64,000 nt of DNA from Pectinophora gossypiella (GCF_024362695.1 NC_065421.1:8060598-8124597); one strand, 5' to 3'. Shown: positions 46,824 through 57,522, counted from the first letter of the stretch. Notes: generated by a model from the sequence alone, not told the origin. Numbers and translations are program-made.

Positions 46824-47381
46824 CAGGACCACATTGACGACATAAGGATCATTTTGTGATACATAAACAGACAATACGTTCCACTGATGGGCGCATACCT
46901 CTCATCATCGATCAGAAACGACAGAGAACATACTGCACCGCTCCGCTTCACTGTGGTTTGGTGGAAAACATACAAAACACAAGTCAATTTCAAAATACTT
47001 TTTTTAAATTAAACCGAGCGGAAATCGAACATCGGCCTCGCCATTGCACCTCGGAAACACCGTAGCATATTGTGAAAAGTTAAAACGTAGTAAAAGGCCT
47101 ATTAAAGTTATGTGAGCGGCTGATGTTGATGAAGACGTTATGAAAGCAGTAATCATTTTTATTAACCGACTTCAAAAAAGAAAGAGGTTGTTACTATCTA
47201 TCATAATCATAAGTAAAATCGAACTTTCAATTTCTACGGCTCGGTTGTTAGAATATGATTACTATGGTAAAGTAACACATTATTATACATCAATGGAATA
47301 TGATGGTTTCGATTTACGCAATCACGTCTTCAAGTGTACCTTATTATGAAACGTAGCCGCAAATGGTTTTTCACATCCACA
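46824..47381. other. No gene seen
   Basis: Overlapping short frames on both strands at 46790-47065 show no domain. AACCGACTTCAAAAAAG at 47164 is a word common in lepidopteran genomes. Confidence 0.35.
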
Positions 47382-47495
47382 CGTAAACTCACGCCCGTTA
47401 CCCCTAATGGGGTAGGCAGAGCTACAATGAAAGACAACTTACAGCCATTGTGGATACAACGTCCTAAGATGGATATGAAGCTTACGATGGATCTT
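47382..47495 (-). repeat. LINE-C 3' end
   Basis: Plus-strand order is AAACTCACGCCCGTTACCCC, TAATGGGGTAGGCAGAGC, AAAGACAACTTACAGCCATT and CCTAAGATGGATATGAAGC, the inverse of 14957-15050. Confidence 0.8.
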
Positions 47496-47808
47496 AATGT
47501 ATTTTTAATGTGATTTAAGTGTAATAAAGAGTTTTTGTATTGTATTGTATTGTAAGCTTATGGTGACAGGATCAGTCTATAGACCACAATTGTTCATCAT
47601 GTTAGAAAGAAAATCTGTCTGTCGGATTTCACGACATATCCGGAAAGAAAAGCAAAATTATAAACTATCATTTTGAGTAATGAGAATGATATTTTGTCAT
47701 CATATTGTTCATGTATACTTGTGTCCAACTTAGACTACATTTTAGAGCTCGCTTCGGGATATCTGATAATTTGTGAGTCTGTCCATCCCGATAGCGATAC
47801 CGGTGTGA

Positions 47809-47930
47809 CTTCTTCTTCTTCTGTCGTGTGGGTTATGAGGTGGATTATGAACCCAATCAACCCTGGTGTCAGGGTTATTATTGAGCCGCCATAGGCCCCT
47901 GACATGACTTATGTAAAGACTACGTGGTGT
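47809..47930 (-). repeat. SINE-B tail
   Basis: Plus-strand CTTCTTCTTCTTCTGTCGTG, then GGTGGATTATGAACCCAATC and ATTGAGCCGCCATAGGCCCC, is the complement of the tail described at 7466-7626. The (AAG)n end lies to the left. Confidence 0.8.
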
Positions 47931-48235
47931 GACGGTACTACGTGTGAAAAGTTAAGTTGTTTTTTAAAGACGATTTCAGCGCGCCTCATCGAGGCAACGT
48001 CCGACCCTAGAGCTAGTAGTTATTTTGCCCAAAGAACCAGTTTGACGGTGCATAGGGGCAACGTGGCTAATATTGCTGCAATGTGGTGAGCTGGAGGACA
48101 TTTTTTACTTATAAATTATTATCTAAATATAATTTTGTGTAATATTGTGTGTGTTGTTACAATTGTAGTTGAATGGAATGTATTCGTTTATATATTTTTA
48201 CTTTGTGTCTAATAAAACTTTTGTATGTACATTTT

Positions 48236-48382
48236 CTTGCAGCTTATTTTCCCCGGCTATACAGGTTGTGAGAAGCTGCTGTAGTTTTAGGCGGATGACA
48301 CGTTCGTTATGTAAAAATTGACGAATCAAAGCGTAACTATGTTACCTACTGAATAAATATATTTTTGAATTTGAAATTGAAT
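48236..48382 (+). repeat. LINE 3' end with TTTGAA-type tail
   Basis: AGAAGCTGCTGTAGTTTTAG, GCGGATGACACGTTCG and GTTACCTACTGAATAAATAT then TTTTTGAATTTGAA. The terminal words recur at 49411-49450 (CAACTGAATAAATATATTTT). AATAAA is present just before the tail. Confidence 0.6.
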
Positions 48383-48607
48383 GAATATCTTTGTAGCGTT
48401 TATTCTCACCAGATGAAGCCGGGAGGCGGTCAAGCAGTTGTCATCGGAAATAACAACTTAAACGACTTTCACTACAAGTTTGTGCGCAACTTGCTTCGGG
48501 AAACGCATAAGTAATATACGATATTACGCATAATTTTATTGGTCACTCGTTTATATGTATACCAAATATAATATCATTTCATTTGAAGCTAAGAAAGTGG
48601 TTTAAGT

Positions 48608-48990
48608 AATAGGCTAGTTTCCAACTAGTCAAATCAGTTACTTTTTACTAAACGTCAAAACACGAAATTACTTTGTAATTTGTATGAAAAAGCACACTGT
48701 AACGTCATAGAATAACCGTCATAAAATATCGGACTTATTATTATTATTACCTTTTTCTTGATTAAAATTCATACATACATACATACATAAACTCACGCCC
48801 GTAATCCCTAATGGGGTGGGCAGAGCCACAAGTAATCAAAGACAACTTGCAGCCACTGTTGATACGAAGTCCAAAGATGGATATGATGAACCTTAAAATT
48901 CATAAATAAGTTGAATAGAAATAAGAAAACTTTTTTGTTACCTTTAGATCTTTATTTAATAATCAGAATTTTATAATTTATCTTGAATCA
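48608..48990 (+). repeat. CRE-repeat copy D, interrupted by a LINE-C insertion
   Basis: Landmarks as in copy A on both sides of the insertion at 48773-48892. The CRE core is mutated (TAACGTCA). Confidence 0.88.
48773..48892 (-). mobile_element. LINE-C 3' end, 120-bp insertion with 11-bp TSD
   Basis: Flanked by TTAAAATTCAT at 48762-48772 and 48893-48903. On the minus strand it starts GGTTCATCATATCCATCTTT and ends GAGTTTATGTATGTATGTAT. Removing it restores the CRE-repeat sequence, which proves the insertion and its ends. Confidence 0.95.
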
Positions 48991-49812
48991 AATTGCAGTA
49001 GTGTAGTCATAAATAATCAGTCGGAAGGAAGAATGACTCACACGAAGACCTTGTTCATTTTGTACATGGTACAAATCGTCAGAAATCGAAACGTTTGATC
49101 ACTTGTGATCAAAGATTATTATTATACACACTACAATCTAATCGGGCTGATGGACCGACTGTTTGTATGTAAACGACTAAATACTTACGCCACTGTTACT
49201 TGAGCTATGACAGGGGCCTTTGGCGGCTCAATTAGTGGAGTCAATAAAGTCGCAGCTTCCTAACTTCTAATTTAGCAGGGACAGGTCCGAGTTTGATGAT
49301 TTTTTCTTTTATGTGGGTAGTTTTTTATAACATTTAAAATCAGAAAAATCTTGAGTGGGGCAAGTAAATATTTCGGTCATATAAAAAAAATATTGATTTT
49401 TGATTGTAATTTACCAACTGAATAAATATATTTTTGAGTTTGAATTTGAAGACAGTCATATGTGTACATAGTATTTACTCGTACAAAGATGAACAGGTGA
49501 GGGCAGTGTAATCAGACGTTACGCGACTTTCCCTCGCAAAAATAAAAGTGCCTCACGCAACCTGCGCATGCGGCACCGACTCGTACGCAATAAGGCTACG
49601 ACACGCGTTACGATTGGTGCGACTACAATGTTATAGCTTGTTATTGATTTTACTGATATGATATTTGACGAGGTTCATCCTACAGGGACATACAATACGT
49701 CAAATCGCTCATCGATAAATCACAAAATTAAACACTTACGGAAATAGAAGCCAGTCTAACGACTGTATTTTCATGCAAATCCATAGAAAATCTTCGCTTT
49801 GACATTTCGTAA
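48991..49812. other. No gene; SINE-B and LINE tail scraps
   Basis: 49180-49242 is a SINE-B piece (GACAGGGGCCTTTGGCGGCT). 49411-49450 is a LINE tail (see 48236-48382). A CG-richer patch at 49510-49620 has no open frame of note. Confidence 0.5.
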
Positions 49813-50008
49813 AAAGAATGTTTCTTTTTTCTACTTAACTTATTTATGAATTTTAATCTAGAAAAATGAAATAAAATGTCCGACATTTTATCATGCTTTT
49901 TCTATGACGTCACAGGGTGCTTTTTCATACAAATTCTAAAGTAATTTCGTGTTTTGACGTTAAGTATATATAATTGAAATTGAACTGATTGGACTAGTTG
50001 GAATAAAG
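49813..50008 (-). repeat. CRE-repeat copy E
   Basis: Inverse of copy A, with CGTGTTTTGACGTTAAG and ACTGATTGGACTAGTTGGAA at its end. It keeps TGACGTCA at 49905-49912. Confidence 0.8.
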
Positions 50009-50410
50009 TCTATTATCAATATAACAACATTACGTGCCCACATCAGTCTAGCAAATTCTCAGGTACAATATCATTAGACTTCATAGGTGAGATTGTAGTA
50101 AAACGAGATTAATAATTCATTGACGCTCGGTGTATTACTGGCCTTAGATCCATAAAAACATGGAAACATTCCTACCAGAACGACTGAGGCGACGTGAATG
50201 AAATATTAAATCGCATACGCATAATTACTCGTTTTCCAATCTTTAGGGAAAAAACTTTTTTACAACATAACAATGCAATAAAATAACAGGTTTATATAAT
50301 TGCAGGGATACATATTAACTAACGTAGAGTTGTGAACAGTATTTATTAGACTAGCACACTTTAATAGTGCTGTTTGTATAGGTTAGCAGTTAGCTCGACC
50401 AAAGCTCGAC

Positions 50411-50518
50411 CATTATAGACGGCGATACGGCTCACATATCACGTTGGTCTAACAGAAAGGTCGGTGATGGGTATCTGGCGATGAATGTAGTTCTGACTAC
50501 CTCAATTGGAGTATAGTT
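50411..50518 (+). repeat. SINE-A fragment
   Basis: TAGACGGCGATACGGCTCAC, CACGTTGGTCTAACAGAAAG and TTCTGACTACCTCAATTGG. The TTCATCTTGCGAT block is shortened. Confidence 0.75.
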
Positions 50519-50589
50519 TTTGCACAGGGGCCGCTTACCTACCCTGAAGATTTGACAGATCAGGTATGAAACAAGAAAATATTAAGGTT

Positions 50590-50745
50590 TATTTCTCAGA
50601 AATTCTTTCGAATAGTGATGTTTAGAAGATATCCGTGGTCGTATGCCGTGTTAAGCAAACTCTTAGGACAAATTATTTCAGAGAAATACACCTATTTTCT
50701 TGTTTCATTATCTTTGGGTTTTAGTTTTTAGACTTATATTTTATA
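50590..50745 (+). repeat. Direct repeat, pair with 53470-53660
   Basis: AATAGTGATGTTTAGAAGAT, CCGTGGTCGTATGCCGTG and TAGGACAAATT recur in the same order at 53500-53570. A looser match follows (GTTTCAT, TTTTAGTT, ACTTATATTTT). Family unknown. Confidence 0.6.
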
Positions 50746-50799
50746 GAAACTGTGTATGCTATGTTTGATAACAAAAGTAACCAAGCAAACATAAAATAC

Positions 50800-51180
50800 A
50801 ATATACACGACAAATCACCTCAGTCACTTGTTTTTATCTTCCCTCGACGCGTGATGATCTTCAACAACAACTTATCGCTGGTTCTTGAAACTTATCTTTC
50901 TTCTTCTCTTTCTTGCGTATAAGTAGAGTCAGGGTAGAGTTGAGAGTAGAAACCGAGGGAGAACTAGAGAACAACTGAGATACCACCAGCTGTGTTCACT
51001 CGCCGCGAAACCCGAGCGAGCACAGCGTGGCACCCGGTCGTTCGATAGTCCGATGATCTTCATTCTTCTCTTCTTTCTTCTAGAAGACTTGTTGAAGCTT
51101 CTCGATGTCGCTTGTGTGCTTTTTCAATGTTGCATCCGTTGTTACTTCACATGATGGAAATGTTAAATAAATAATACAAT
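50800..51180. other. Possible LTR-like segment (weak)
   Basis: GCGTATAAGTAGAGTCAGGG is TATA-like and AATAAATAATACAATT is polyA-signal-like, and TGATGATCTTCA occurs twice (about 50852 and 51051). That architecture could suit a solo LTR, but no terminal TG...CA pair or TSD was confirmed. Confidence 0.2.
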
Positions 51181-51230
51181 TAACTCGCTTTTAAATATAA
51201 TTGGAACCAGACGGCTAGTAGGATTCTTAT

Positions 51231-51285
51231 ATGTTACCCGACTACAGCGCAAAAGGGAGGGTTATGTTTACGCCCAATAAACCGA
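51231..51285 (+). repeat. Short dispersed repeat (GGGAGGGTTATGTTT)
   Basis: CCCGACTACAGCGCAAAAGG then GAGGGTTATGTTTACG is shared with 61280-61325 (CCGATTGCAGCGAAGCAAAA, GGGAAAGTTATGTGTTTG). Confidence 0.5.
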
Positions 51286-51310
51286 TACATGGTAGGTATA
51301 ACTATGAAGT

Positions 51311-51495
51311 CATTATCATCATCAATTTAAGAGCCACGCTCTTGTCGGTGCAGCATTTTCCATGCTCCTTTTTTAGGGAAAAATAGGGCATTGGTTTCCC
51401 TCTTGCCTTCCGCCCCGCAGTACTCTGTCTGACGCAAGTGGGATGGCGCCCAGACTAGTATATTACAAAGCCATACTAGGACTCCTGTCCTCCAC
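51311..51495 (-). repeat. SINE-E, 185 bp with 9-bp TSD
   Basis: Flanked by CTATGAAGT at 51302-51310 and 51496-51504. Nearly identical to 34836-35021 and with the same 5' boundary, which argues for a real SINE and not chance truncation of a LINE. Confidence 0.85.
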
Positions 51496-51505
51496 CTATG
51501 AAGTA

Positions 51506-52308
51506 GACTATTACTTAATATTATTTATTAAGTACTAACTGTCCGTCCATCACCATTAAGCCGTCATGGAGTTCGGTTATCAAATAGGTACAAGTATAGC
51601 ACTCATTAAAATAATTATTCAGCTTACTATAGGTGATTTTTTTTTAAATTAGTCAGTAGCTCCTGATATTACTTGGTACAAAGAAACTTGCAAATTTTCC
51701 TCTCTATTATAGATTAGAAGTATATTAGTGTAGGTACCTATATAGAGATGTAGATAACTTAGTCCGGCACAGTAACATTAATAAAAAATACTAACCATAC
51801 AAGTTTCATTAATTAATGCAATCAACAGTGCAAATAGGTACTTGTAAAATGAAAGTTATTTTTACTATCACTCAGAGCCATCTATGCGTTAGTTAGTGAA
51901 GTTTAACAGTGCACTGTCAGTTAGGATGGAACCTGCGCTGAGTCCAAGAAACTTTCGCAACTTCATGCTAGATGGCACTGCGTATATTTTAAACTAGCGC
52001 CACCTATTGATAAAAAGTGTTAACATTTTTACAACATTTTCATAATTATTACAGACCTGTGTTAGGTTTTTAAGAAAATTACACTGTACACTGTTACACT
52101 GTACTGTACTTGTTTGAATTCGTTAGACGTTTTGTTTAACAAAGGTTTTCATCTTCGGAAGATCTACCTATCTCCTGTAATTCTTACATAGAAAATAATT
52201 AGTTTAAATAAGTACGTAGGTAGGTATGTATTTACTCAGAAATGTAGTTTTTGTAACTTTCTACAAAACTCTACAGTACTTGGACATAAACAAAAAAATA
52301 CCGATCAA
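51506..52308. other. AT-rich sequence, no gene seen
   Basis: AGATGGCAC at 51970-51978 and GCGCCACCT at 51997-52005 are insulator-like motifs 20 bases apart. No exon recognised. Confidence 0.4.
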
Positions 52309-52323
52309 TTTTCTATGAATCAT

Positions 52324-52399
52324 ACATACATACATACATAAATAGCCTATATACGTCCCACTGCTGGGCACAGGCCTCCCCTCAATCAACCGGAGGGGG
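52324..52399 (-). mobile_element. SINE-C tail, 76-bp insertion with 15-bp TSD
   Basis: Flanked by TTTTCTATGAATCAT (52309-52323) and TTTTCTAAGAATCAT (52400-52414), one mismatch. Minus-strand order is CCCCCTCCGGTTGATTGAGG, GGAGGCCTGTGCCCAGCAG, CGTATATAGGC and (TATG)n. Confidence 0.92.
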
Positions 52400-52489
52400 T
52401 TTTCTAAGAATCATCAAATTCAAATTCGGTACCGTAGCAGGAAAATTTTGAATTATTACATTATCACTAAGGAAGTCAAATCGAGCGTT

Positions 52490-52700
52490 TGACGGTTACC
52501 GGGTCTTTAGGACTCGGGGACTTGCCCGAGGGTCCCCCCCGCCCACCTTCCTTTCACCTTGACCTTGAGACGGTCGTGCATTTGCCATTCCGCGGGTGAA
52601 ACGGGTAAGTTGTGACGCCGAACCATGACGCACACTCCCGCGGCTCGCTTCACCCCACAGACCCCTCGCGGTAAGCACTGATGCTACGGACTTAATTATA
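52490..52700. other. GC-rich patch, possible retroelement remnant
   Basis: Abruptly GC-rich inside AT-rich sequence. The minus-strand frame at 52496-52717 is open for 73 codons (ERKVGGGDPRASPRVLKTR near its end) but has no domain that I recognise. Confidence 0.25.
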
Positions 52701-54039
52701 TTTAATTTATTTTTCATTTATCTTCAGGTACTTACATACAATTTGTAGGTACCTACTTATTTTGTGTTTGGAAAAATGGAATATTATCAGGAAAAACAAA
52801 AACATATAATATATATTATAGAGATAGACATAAGTAGATAGTTTCTCATAGTTTCTTCAGTGCTTATAGGTATCCTACTACACTAGAGACGGCTGATATT
52901 AAATAATTTCCTATTTACTAAGTAGGTACAATAATTACCTATACGTTAGGCGATGACTGTGAGAAGACTATAGGTACCTACCTACATCAGTTTTGTAAAA
53001 GCACCGACAGAGTAGAAATTGTATATATGATATATCAAACGTATGTAGGCAATAATCACTTCGATTGCTTCCGGATATAAGTCGAGCTCCGGAAAATTGA
53101 GTTTCCTAGTTGTTTCTTATTATAAAAACTTAAAAGATTCTATAAACCATTAAACTAAAATTATGATGAGTAAATCTGACAATAATATGAGAAAATACAC
53201 CAAGTCGCGGGTGTATGTATTGACGTGAGTTTGGCGCATGCGCGCGAGGCGAGGGTGGGCGTACTATCACGTCCAGATAACGCGACGAAGCTGAATCGAG
53301 CTACTTCGCTATATTTACTAACACTTTCGCATGATAACACTTGTTGTACCTAACCATCTGGTCTGCTGTGGTCGTCGTGTATGTGAATCAAAACAGACAT
53401 TTTGCAATTCTATTCAATGATGGGTAGTTATCATCCCGGGCATACCCATCGCGCTAGGAGTTAAAAAAAATAAGAAAATATTTCTCTGATTTTTTTTCCA
53501 ATAGTGATGTTTAGAAGATAGCCGTTGTCGCATGCCATGGTACACAAATACGTAGGACAGATTGGCAGGAAGATTTACAGGGACTTTTTATTCGTTTCAT
53601 ACTTTTTAGAACGTGATTTCCGTAGTCGAGTTTTAGTTCTTATTTTAAACTTATATTTTTATTCATTATTATTTTGGAGCATTATTTAGTAAGAGAACGT
53701 GCTTCCATTATGAACTTTATGCAAGATTTAAAGATAAAACCTATCCGGTACTTACTATGTGACGACAGTGTTTTTGGATATTTTCGGAACGTATCACTGA
53801 AAGAACTAAAGTTCATTCATGAAGTGTATTATTTTAGGAGAGAGGGAGAGAGAGTAAAAAGGCATGTAGGTATTATTATCTCTTTTCTCCAGAAAATGTA
53901 CATAATGAAACCCTAGAAAGATTATAGCGCACTTGCAGATTTGAAAGTCGAACCCTGTTTTAGTAAATAGTTACCTACCCTAGACTCTACGGCCTGTAGG
54001 CACCAATGTATATTTAAGAAAAAGTGTGTTATAGTAGCT
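52701..54039. other. AT-rich sequence, no gene seen
   Basis: 53470-53660 is the partner of the repeat at 50590-50745. The 80-codon frame at 53674-53916 has no ATG start and no recognised domain. Confidence 0.4.
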
Positions 54040-54167
54040 TTGATACGATGACTCAGTGGCGAAACGCCTACCTCACATTCGAAAGTCACAGATACGAATC
54101 CCGCATTGGTATCTAATGCTGAGTTAGAACGTCAATTTCCAGGAGTGGGAAATTCGCTGTTTATGTA
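54040..54167 (+). repeat. tRNA-derived SINE fragment
   Basis: ATGACTCAGTGGCGAAACGC is A-box-like and CAGATACGAATCCC is a weakened B box, followed by CAATTTCCAGGAGTGGGAAA. Its right end is the TA target of MITE-1 copy 4. Confidence 0.6.
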
Positions 54168-54309
54168 CGGTCACGAGTACTAATATGCATACACTTTGAA
54201 ACCATATCACATTAACTTTTTTGACATATTAAACCGTAAGTCTTATTAAATGTCAAATATGATAGTGCGACAGGGTTCTACAGTGGGTACATGACATGGC
54301 TCATGACTG
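54168..54309 (-). mobile_element. MITE-1 copy 4 (142 bp)
   Basis: Full-length between TA at 54166-54167 and 54310-54311. More diverged than the other copies inside, but identical in length. Confidence 0.92.
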
Positions 54310-54603
54310 TACCTATGTCAAGTGTGTTATATTCAAGGTTCGAGGCAACAAAATTGAAAATATTCAAACACACAATAAGTGACGTCATTTAAATGATTCA
54401 CGTGTTGGTATTCCGCAATATGTTACTTTTTTATCACTCAAAACATGTTGTAAAGCAGCTGCACGTACTCGTAAACTCGTCACGATTATTCGCGTGATAA
54501 CAAGTATACCTAACTACTGAAACACTATTATAAGTCCTAGGTCCCGCAGATGAGAAGTTTAAAAAAATAAAATAAAGTTTATATCAAGATTATATGTTAA
54601 TAA

Positions 54604-54707
54604 TGGCCCCGATTCCTGCAGACACCTCCTAATTTTACTTTAAGTTAGACCTGTCATATTCTTATCCACCGCAAAGGAATTAGATGGTATTTACAGGAAT
54701 TAGCACC
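54604..54707. mobile_element. MITE-3 internal-deletion derivative, 104 bp
   Basis: Starts GGCCCCGATTCCTGCAG and ends GGAATTAGCACC, with CCTAATTTTACTTTAAGTTA and CATATTCTTATCC inside; most of the interior of the 424-bp copy is gone. Confidence 0.75.
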
Positions 54708-54871
54708 AATGTTTCACTTACCTGAAATATTGTAACATCAGCTCAGCATTGTGCTTTCACGGTTGGTGGGGACAATCTGTAACAAAATAAAATATGATCA
54801 GTTGTTTTCCTTTTATAACAATATGTCCTATCATAGCATAATATTAGTTATTAATATTATGTGCATAATTT

Positions 54872-55228
54872 TCGGGAGCCGTGATAGCCCAGAACGCTTG
54901 CCTCTCACTTTGAGGCCGCAGGTTCGAATCCAGCACAGACCTAAATCAATGATTGTTGAATTTGTTTTCGAATTCATGTTTGGATCATAAATGATTATCA
55001 CGTGCTCAGCGGTGAAGAAAAACATCGTGAGGAAACCCACATTCTCGAGAAATGCATTTTCGAAGGTATGTGACCTAACCTGTATTGAGCTGGTTTTCCC
55101 TTCGTGGGTTGGAAGGTCAGACAGGAAGTCGCTTCTGTAAAAAACCGGACCTGTCAAATCTTCAGGTTAGATAAGCGGACTCTGTGAAAAACAGGATAAT
55201 GCTAGGGAGATAATGTTGAATATTACGG
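54872..55228 (+). repeat. tRNA-derived SINE-F, full length
   Basis: Head GAGCCGTGATAGCCCAGAAC and GCAGGTTCGAATCCAGCAC (perfect B box) derive from a tRNA. The body has TCAGCGGTGAAGAAAAACAT, CGTGAGGAAACCCACATTC and AACCGGACCTGTCAAATCTT; the tail is GGATAATGCTAGGGAGATAA. Flanked by GCATAATTT at 54863-54871 and 55229-55237. It matches the common HaSE-type SINE of moths. The minus-strand frame at 54831-55157 is antisense to it and not a gene. Confidence 0.88.
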
Positions 55229-55237
55229 GCATAATTT

Positions 55238-55576
55238 CGATCTTTTCTTCGGAGATTCAATCTCATCTCTTTGTGTTTCTTTATTTTCAGCGTTACACAC
55301 CGGAGTTCGTGACCGGAAAGTATATCACATAGTTAATTTTATTTATTTTTACACAATAGGACAGACAAAAGAAACATACAAAGAAAACAGACAGTACCTA
55401 CAGGTAAGCTTATCTCTAAGAAAGAGATTTGTTCCAGTTGACCTATTTGACAAGAGAGGTACCTATGCGGTGTATATATACGTAATATTATAGATGGTAC
55501 CTATAGACATACATACGCGTATCTACATTTTTTTGTGTAATAACAAAATTAAACTTATCTTACATACATTATAATA
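55238..55576. other. No gene seen
   Basis: AT-rich spacer with no recognised repeat. Confidence 0.4.
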
Positions 55577-56000
55577 CAAGGTGTTAGTGACACCGTCACG
55601 AATACTGAGGAGAATAATCCAGACCATGATTCTGAGTGGAATTTTTAGTCGCAAAATTCAAATTTCTTAATGGGTTTTGAAAAATGAATCCCTGATGGCG
55701 TTGGCATGTAAATTGGAGCTGCCAATATGGAAGCAATTTATGGGGGTGCTAATCGCTTCCCATTAAAATGACATGTAATAGTATGTACTTTTGATTAAGA
55801 TGTACTAACCTTAGTGTTAAGTGTTTTTTTGTATTTACTAACAATTGGGTCTGAGTTACCAAAATAAACATAAACATTATTATAATTATAAATTATTTTC
55901 AATTATATACCTTTGCGATGAAAAATCCACTTGATATTAACTCAAAATAACGAGCTGAATCATCCCCGTCAGTATTCGGTACGATTTCACTAACATCCTG
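55577..56000. mobile_element. MITE-6 copy 2, 424 bp, TA target site
   Basis: Bounded by TA at 55575-55576 and 56001-56002. Ends CAAGGTGTTAGTGACACCG and TTTCACTAACATCCTG; inner words CCAGACCATGATTCTGAG and GATGAAAAATCCACTTGATA. It is longer than the 268-bp copy by extra central sequence. Confidence 0.85.
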
Positions 56001-56331
56001 TATAATTAAATCACACCCGAACAAAAGTTTTCGCTCGGATTAATAAGCATTTGTTTCACGTTTATGTAGGTGGGTATGTCGTATTAATCTTGAAACTACC
56101 TGACGGTACATAAAAACTGAAATAATGACACACAACTACGTGTTATTACTGACAATAGCGTTGCTAAAGGAAGTTACTGATTTCGTTTTTTTGGGAGGAA
56201 GTAGGAGGCGAAGATCGCATTCAATGCTAATAAACATTTTTTGCCTAACTAATGGCCTAGGTCGCGCCGTGTAGCAACGCAGTGCCTGTTTATTTTATCA
56301 TTTGGCAACTTTGAAGAGTTAGTCTTAGCAA

Positions 56332-56817
56332 GACGTATTCCACGCAGAGCACCAAAGTTTAGATCACCAATTCTTAGATCTCCAAACCTATTCCACGTAG
56401 AGCACCAACGGATCAGTAGCTACTAGTGTTGGGGACTTTGAGTGTATTTGATTAAATGAAATATATCGATAAAATCACTAGAGAGTTTATTAAATTAATC
56501 ATAAGCATCATTTTAATACTAGTACAAATCAGTCAAGTTGATGTCCCATTTTTTTTCATTTCATAAATGTCACCTAGACAAAAAAGTTCTGTGACTGAAA
56601 TAATTTAAGGCTGACTTCGCAATATTATTAAAAAAAAATCCTATTATCAGGTATGGTTAATAAACGTTCTAGTGATTTTATCAATATCTTTCATTTAATC
56701 AAATACACCTCTAGCTACAACACTAGTAGCTGCTTGTCCGTTGGTGTTCTACGTGGAATAGTTTTGATGATCCAAGAATTGGTGATCTAAGCTATGGTGC
56801 TCTGCGTGGAATACGTC
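56332..56817. mobile_element. MITE-7, 486 bp with about 170-bp inverted arms
   Basis: TTAGCAA at 56325-56331 and 56819-56825 flanks the element, matching a 7- to 8-bp TSD (hAT-like, by inference). Ends are GACGTATTCCACGCAGAGCA and its complement. Within each arm the word TATTCCACG(C/T)AGAGCACC is itself repeated about 60 bp further in. No open frame of note. Confidence 0.88.
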
Positions 56818-56847
56818 GTTAGCAAACCTTTCCTCTACATCGAACTT

Positions 56848-56926
56848 CTTTTTCTTTTTTTTTACATGACTGATTGTAGACTTGCCGCAGATGGCATTAA
56901 CTACTTGGCCGTAGCTCCATCGAACG
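56848..56926 (-). repeat. LINE-A tail fragment
   Basis: Plus-strand TTTTTTTTTACATGACTGAT then AGATGGCATTAACTACTTGG is the complement of the LINE-A end with its A-run. Confidence 0.75.
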
Positions 56927-57409
56927 AATACTAACGTTTAGTATTAAGAACATGACACAATCGTTTCCTTTAAGTACATTACTGTATTTACTGTCTGTTA
57001 TGTTAGTAATATTATTTAATCCTAAGAAAAATATTCCATTTTTTTATTTCTACCCCTAAGTATGTATTTAAGGGTAGAGTGCCAGTGTTACTATAATTAT
57101 GTATTCTAAGTGAGTACATAAAATAATGTATGTTTGTATATGACCGTTCTTAAATAAATGAATAAATATTGAAACCTTTGATCTTTTGTAGGTACTAAAT
57201 TAGTATTTTATTTTTATAATTATACAAGTACTCTAGCCTAGTAGGTGTATTCGAGTGGAAGGCGTTAAAATATGATATATGCATAACAATAGCAACATTT
57301 TCAACACGACTAACGAGCGTCCTTGAGATGGTCACCAGCGGAAATGAACAGATCTGAGTCAAGAACATGCTGGCTGTAATAATTTAACTATACATATCTT
57401 TTTCAGTAC
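56927..57409. other. AT-rich sequence, no gene seen
   Basis: No recognised repeat or exon; AATAAATGAATAAATATTG at about 57155 is tail-like but isolated. Confidence 0.35.
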
Positions 57410-57522
57410 ATTGAATTCCAGTACACACACATCTAATTTTATTTTAAGTTATACTTGTCATTTTCTTATCCGTCGAAAAGAAAAGGGACTGAGATGACTG
57501 AGAACTGCAGAAATCGGGGCCA
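57410..57522 (-). mobile_element. MITE-3 derivative, 113 bp
   Basis: Plus-strand order is TTGAATTCCAGTACACACAC, TAATTTTATTTTAAGTTATA, CATTTTCTTATCC and AACTGCAGAAATCGGGGCC, an internal-deletion relative of 5211-5634. Confidence 0.75.

Noticed and set aside
50800..51180. Solo LTR of a retrotransposon
   Set aside because: TATA-like and polyA-like words are present, but no TG...CA ends, TSD or second copy were found; kept only as a weak note.
54831..55157. 108-codon minus-strand open frame
   Set aside because: It lies almost wholly antisense to the SINE-F element.
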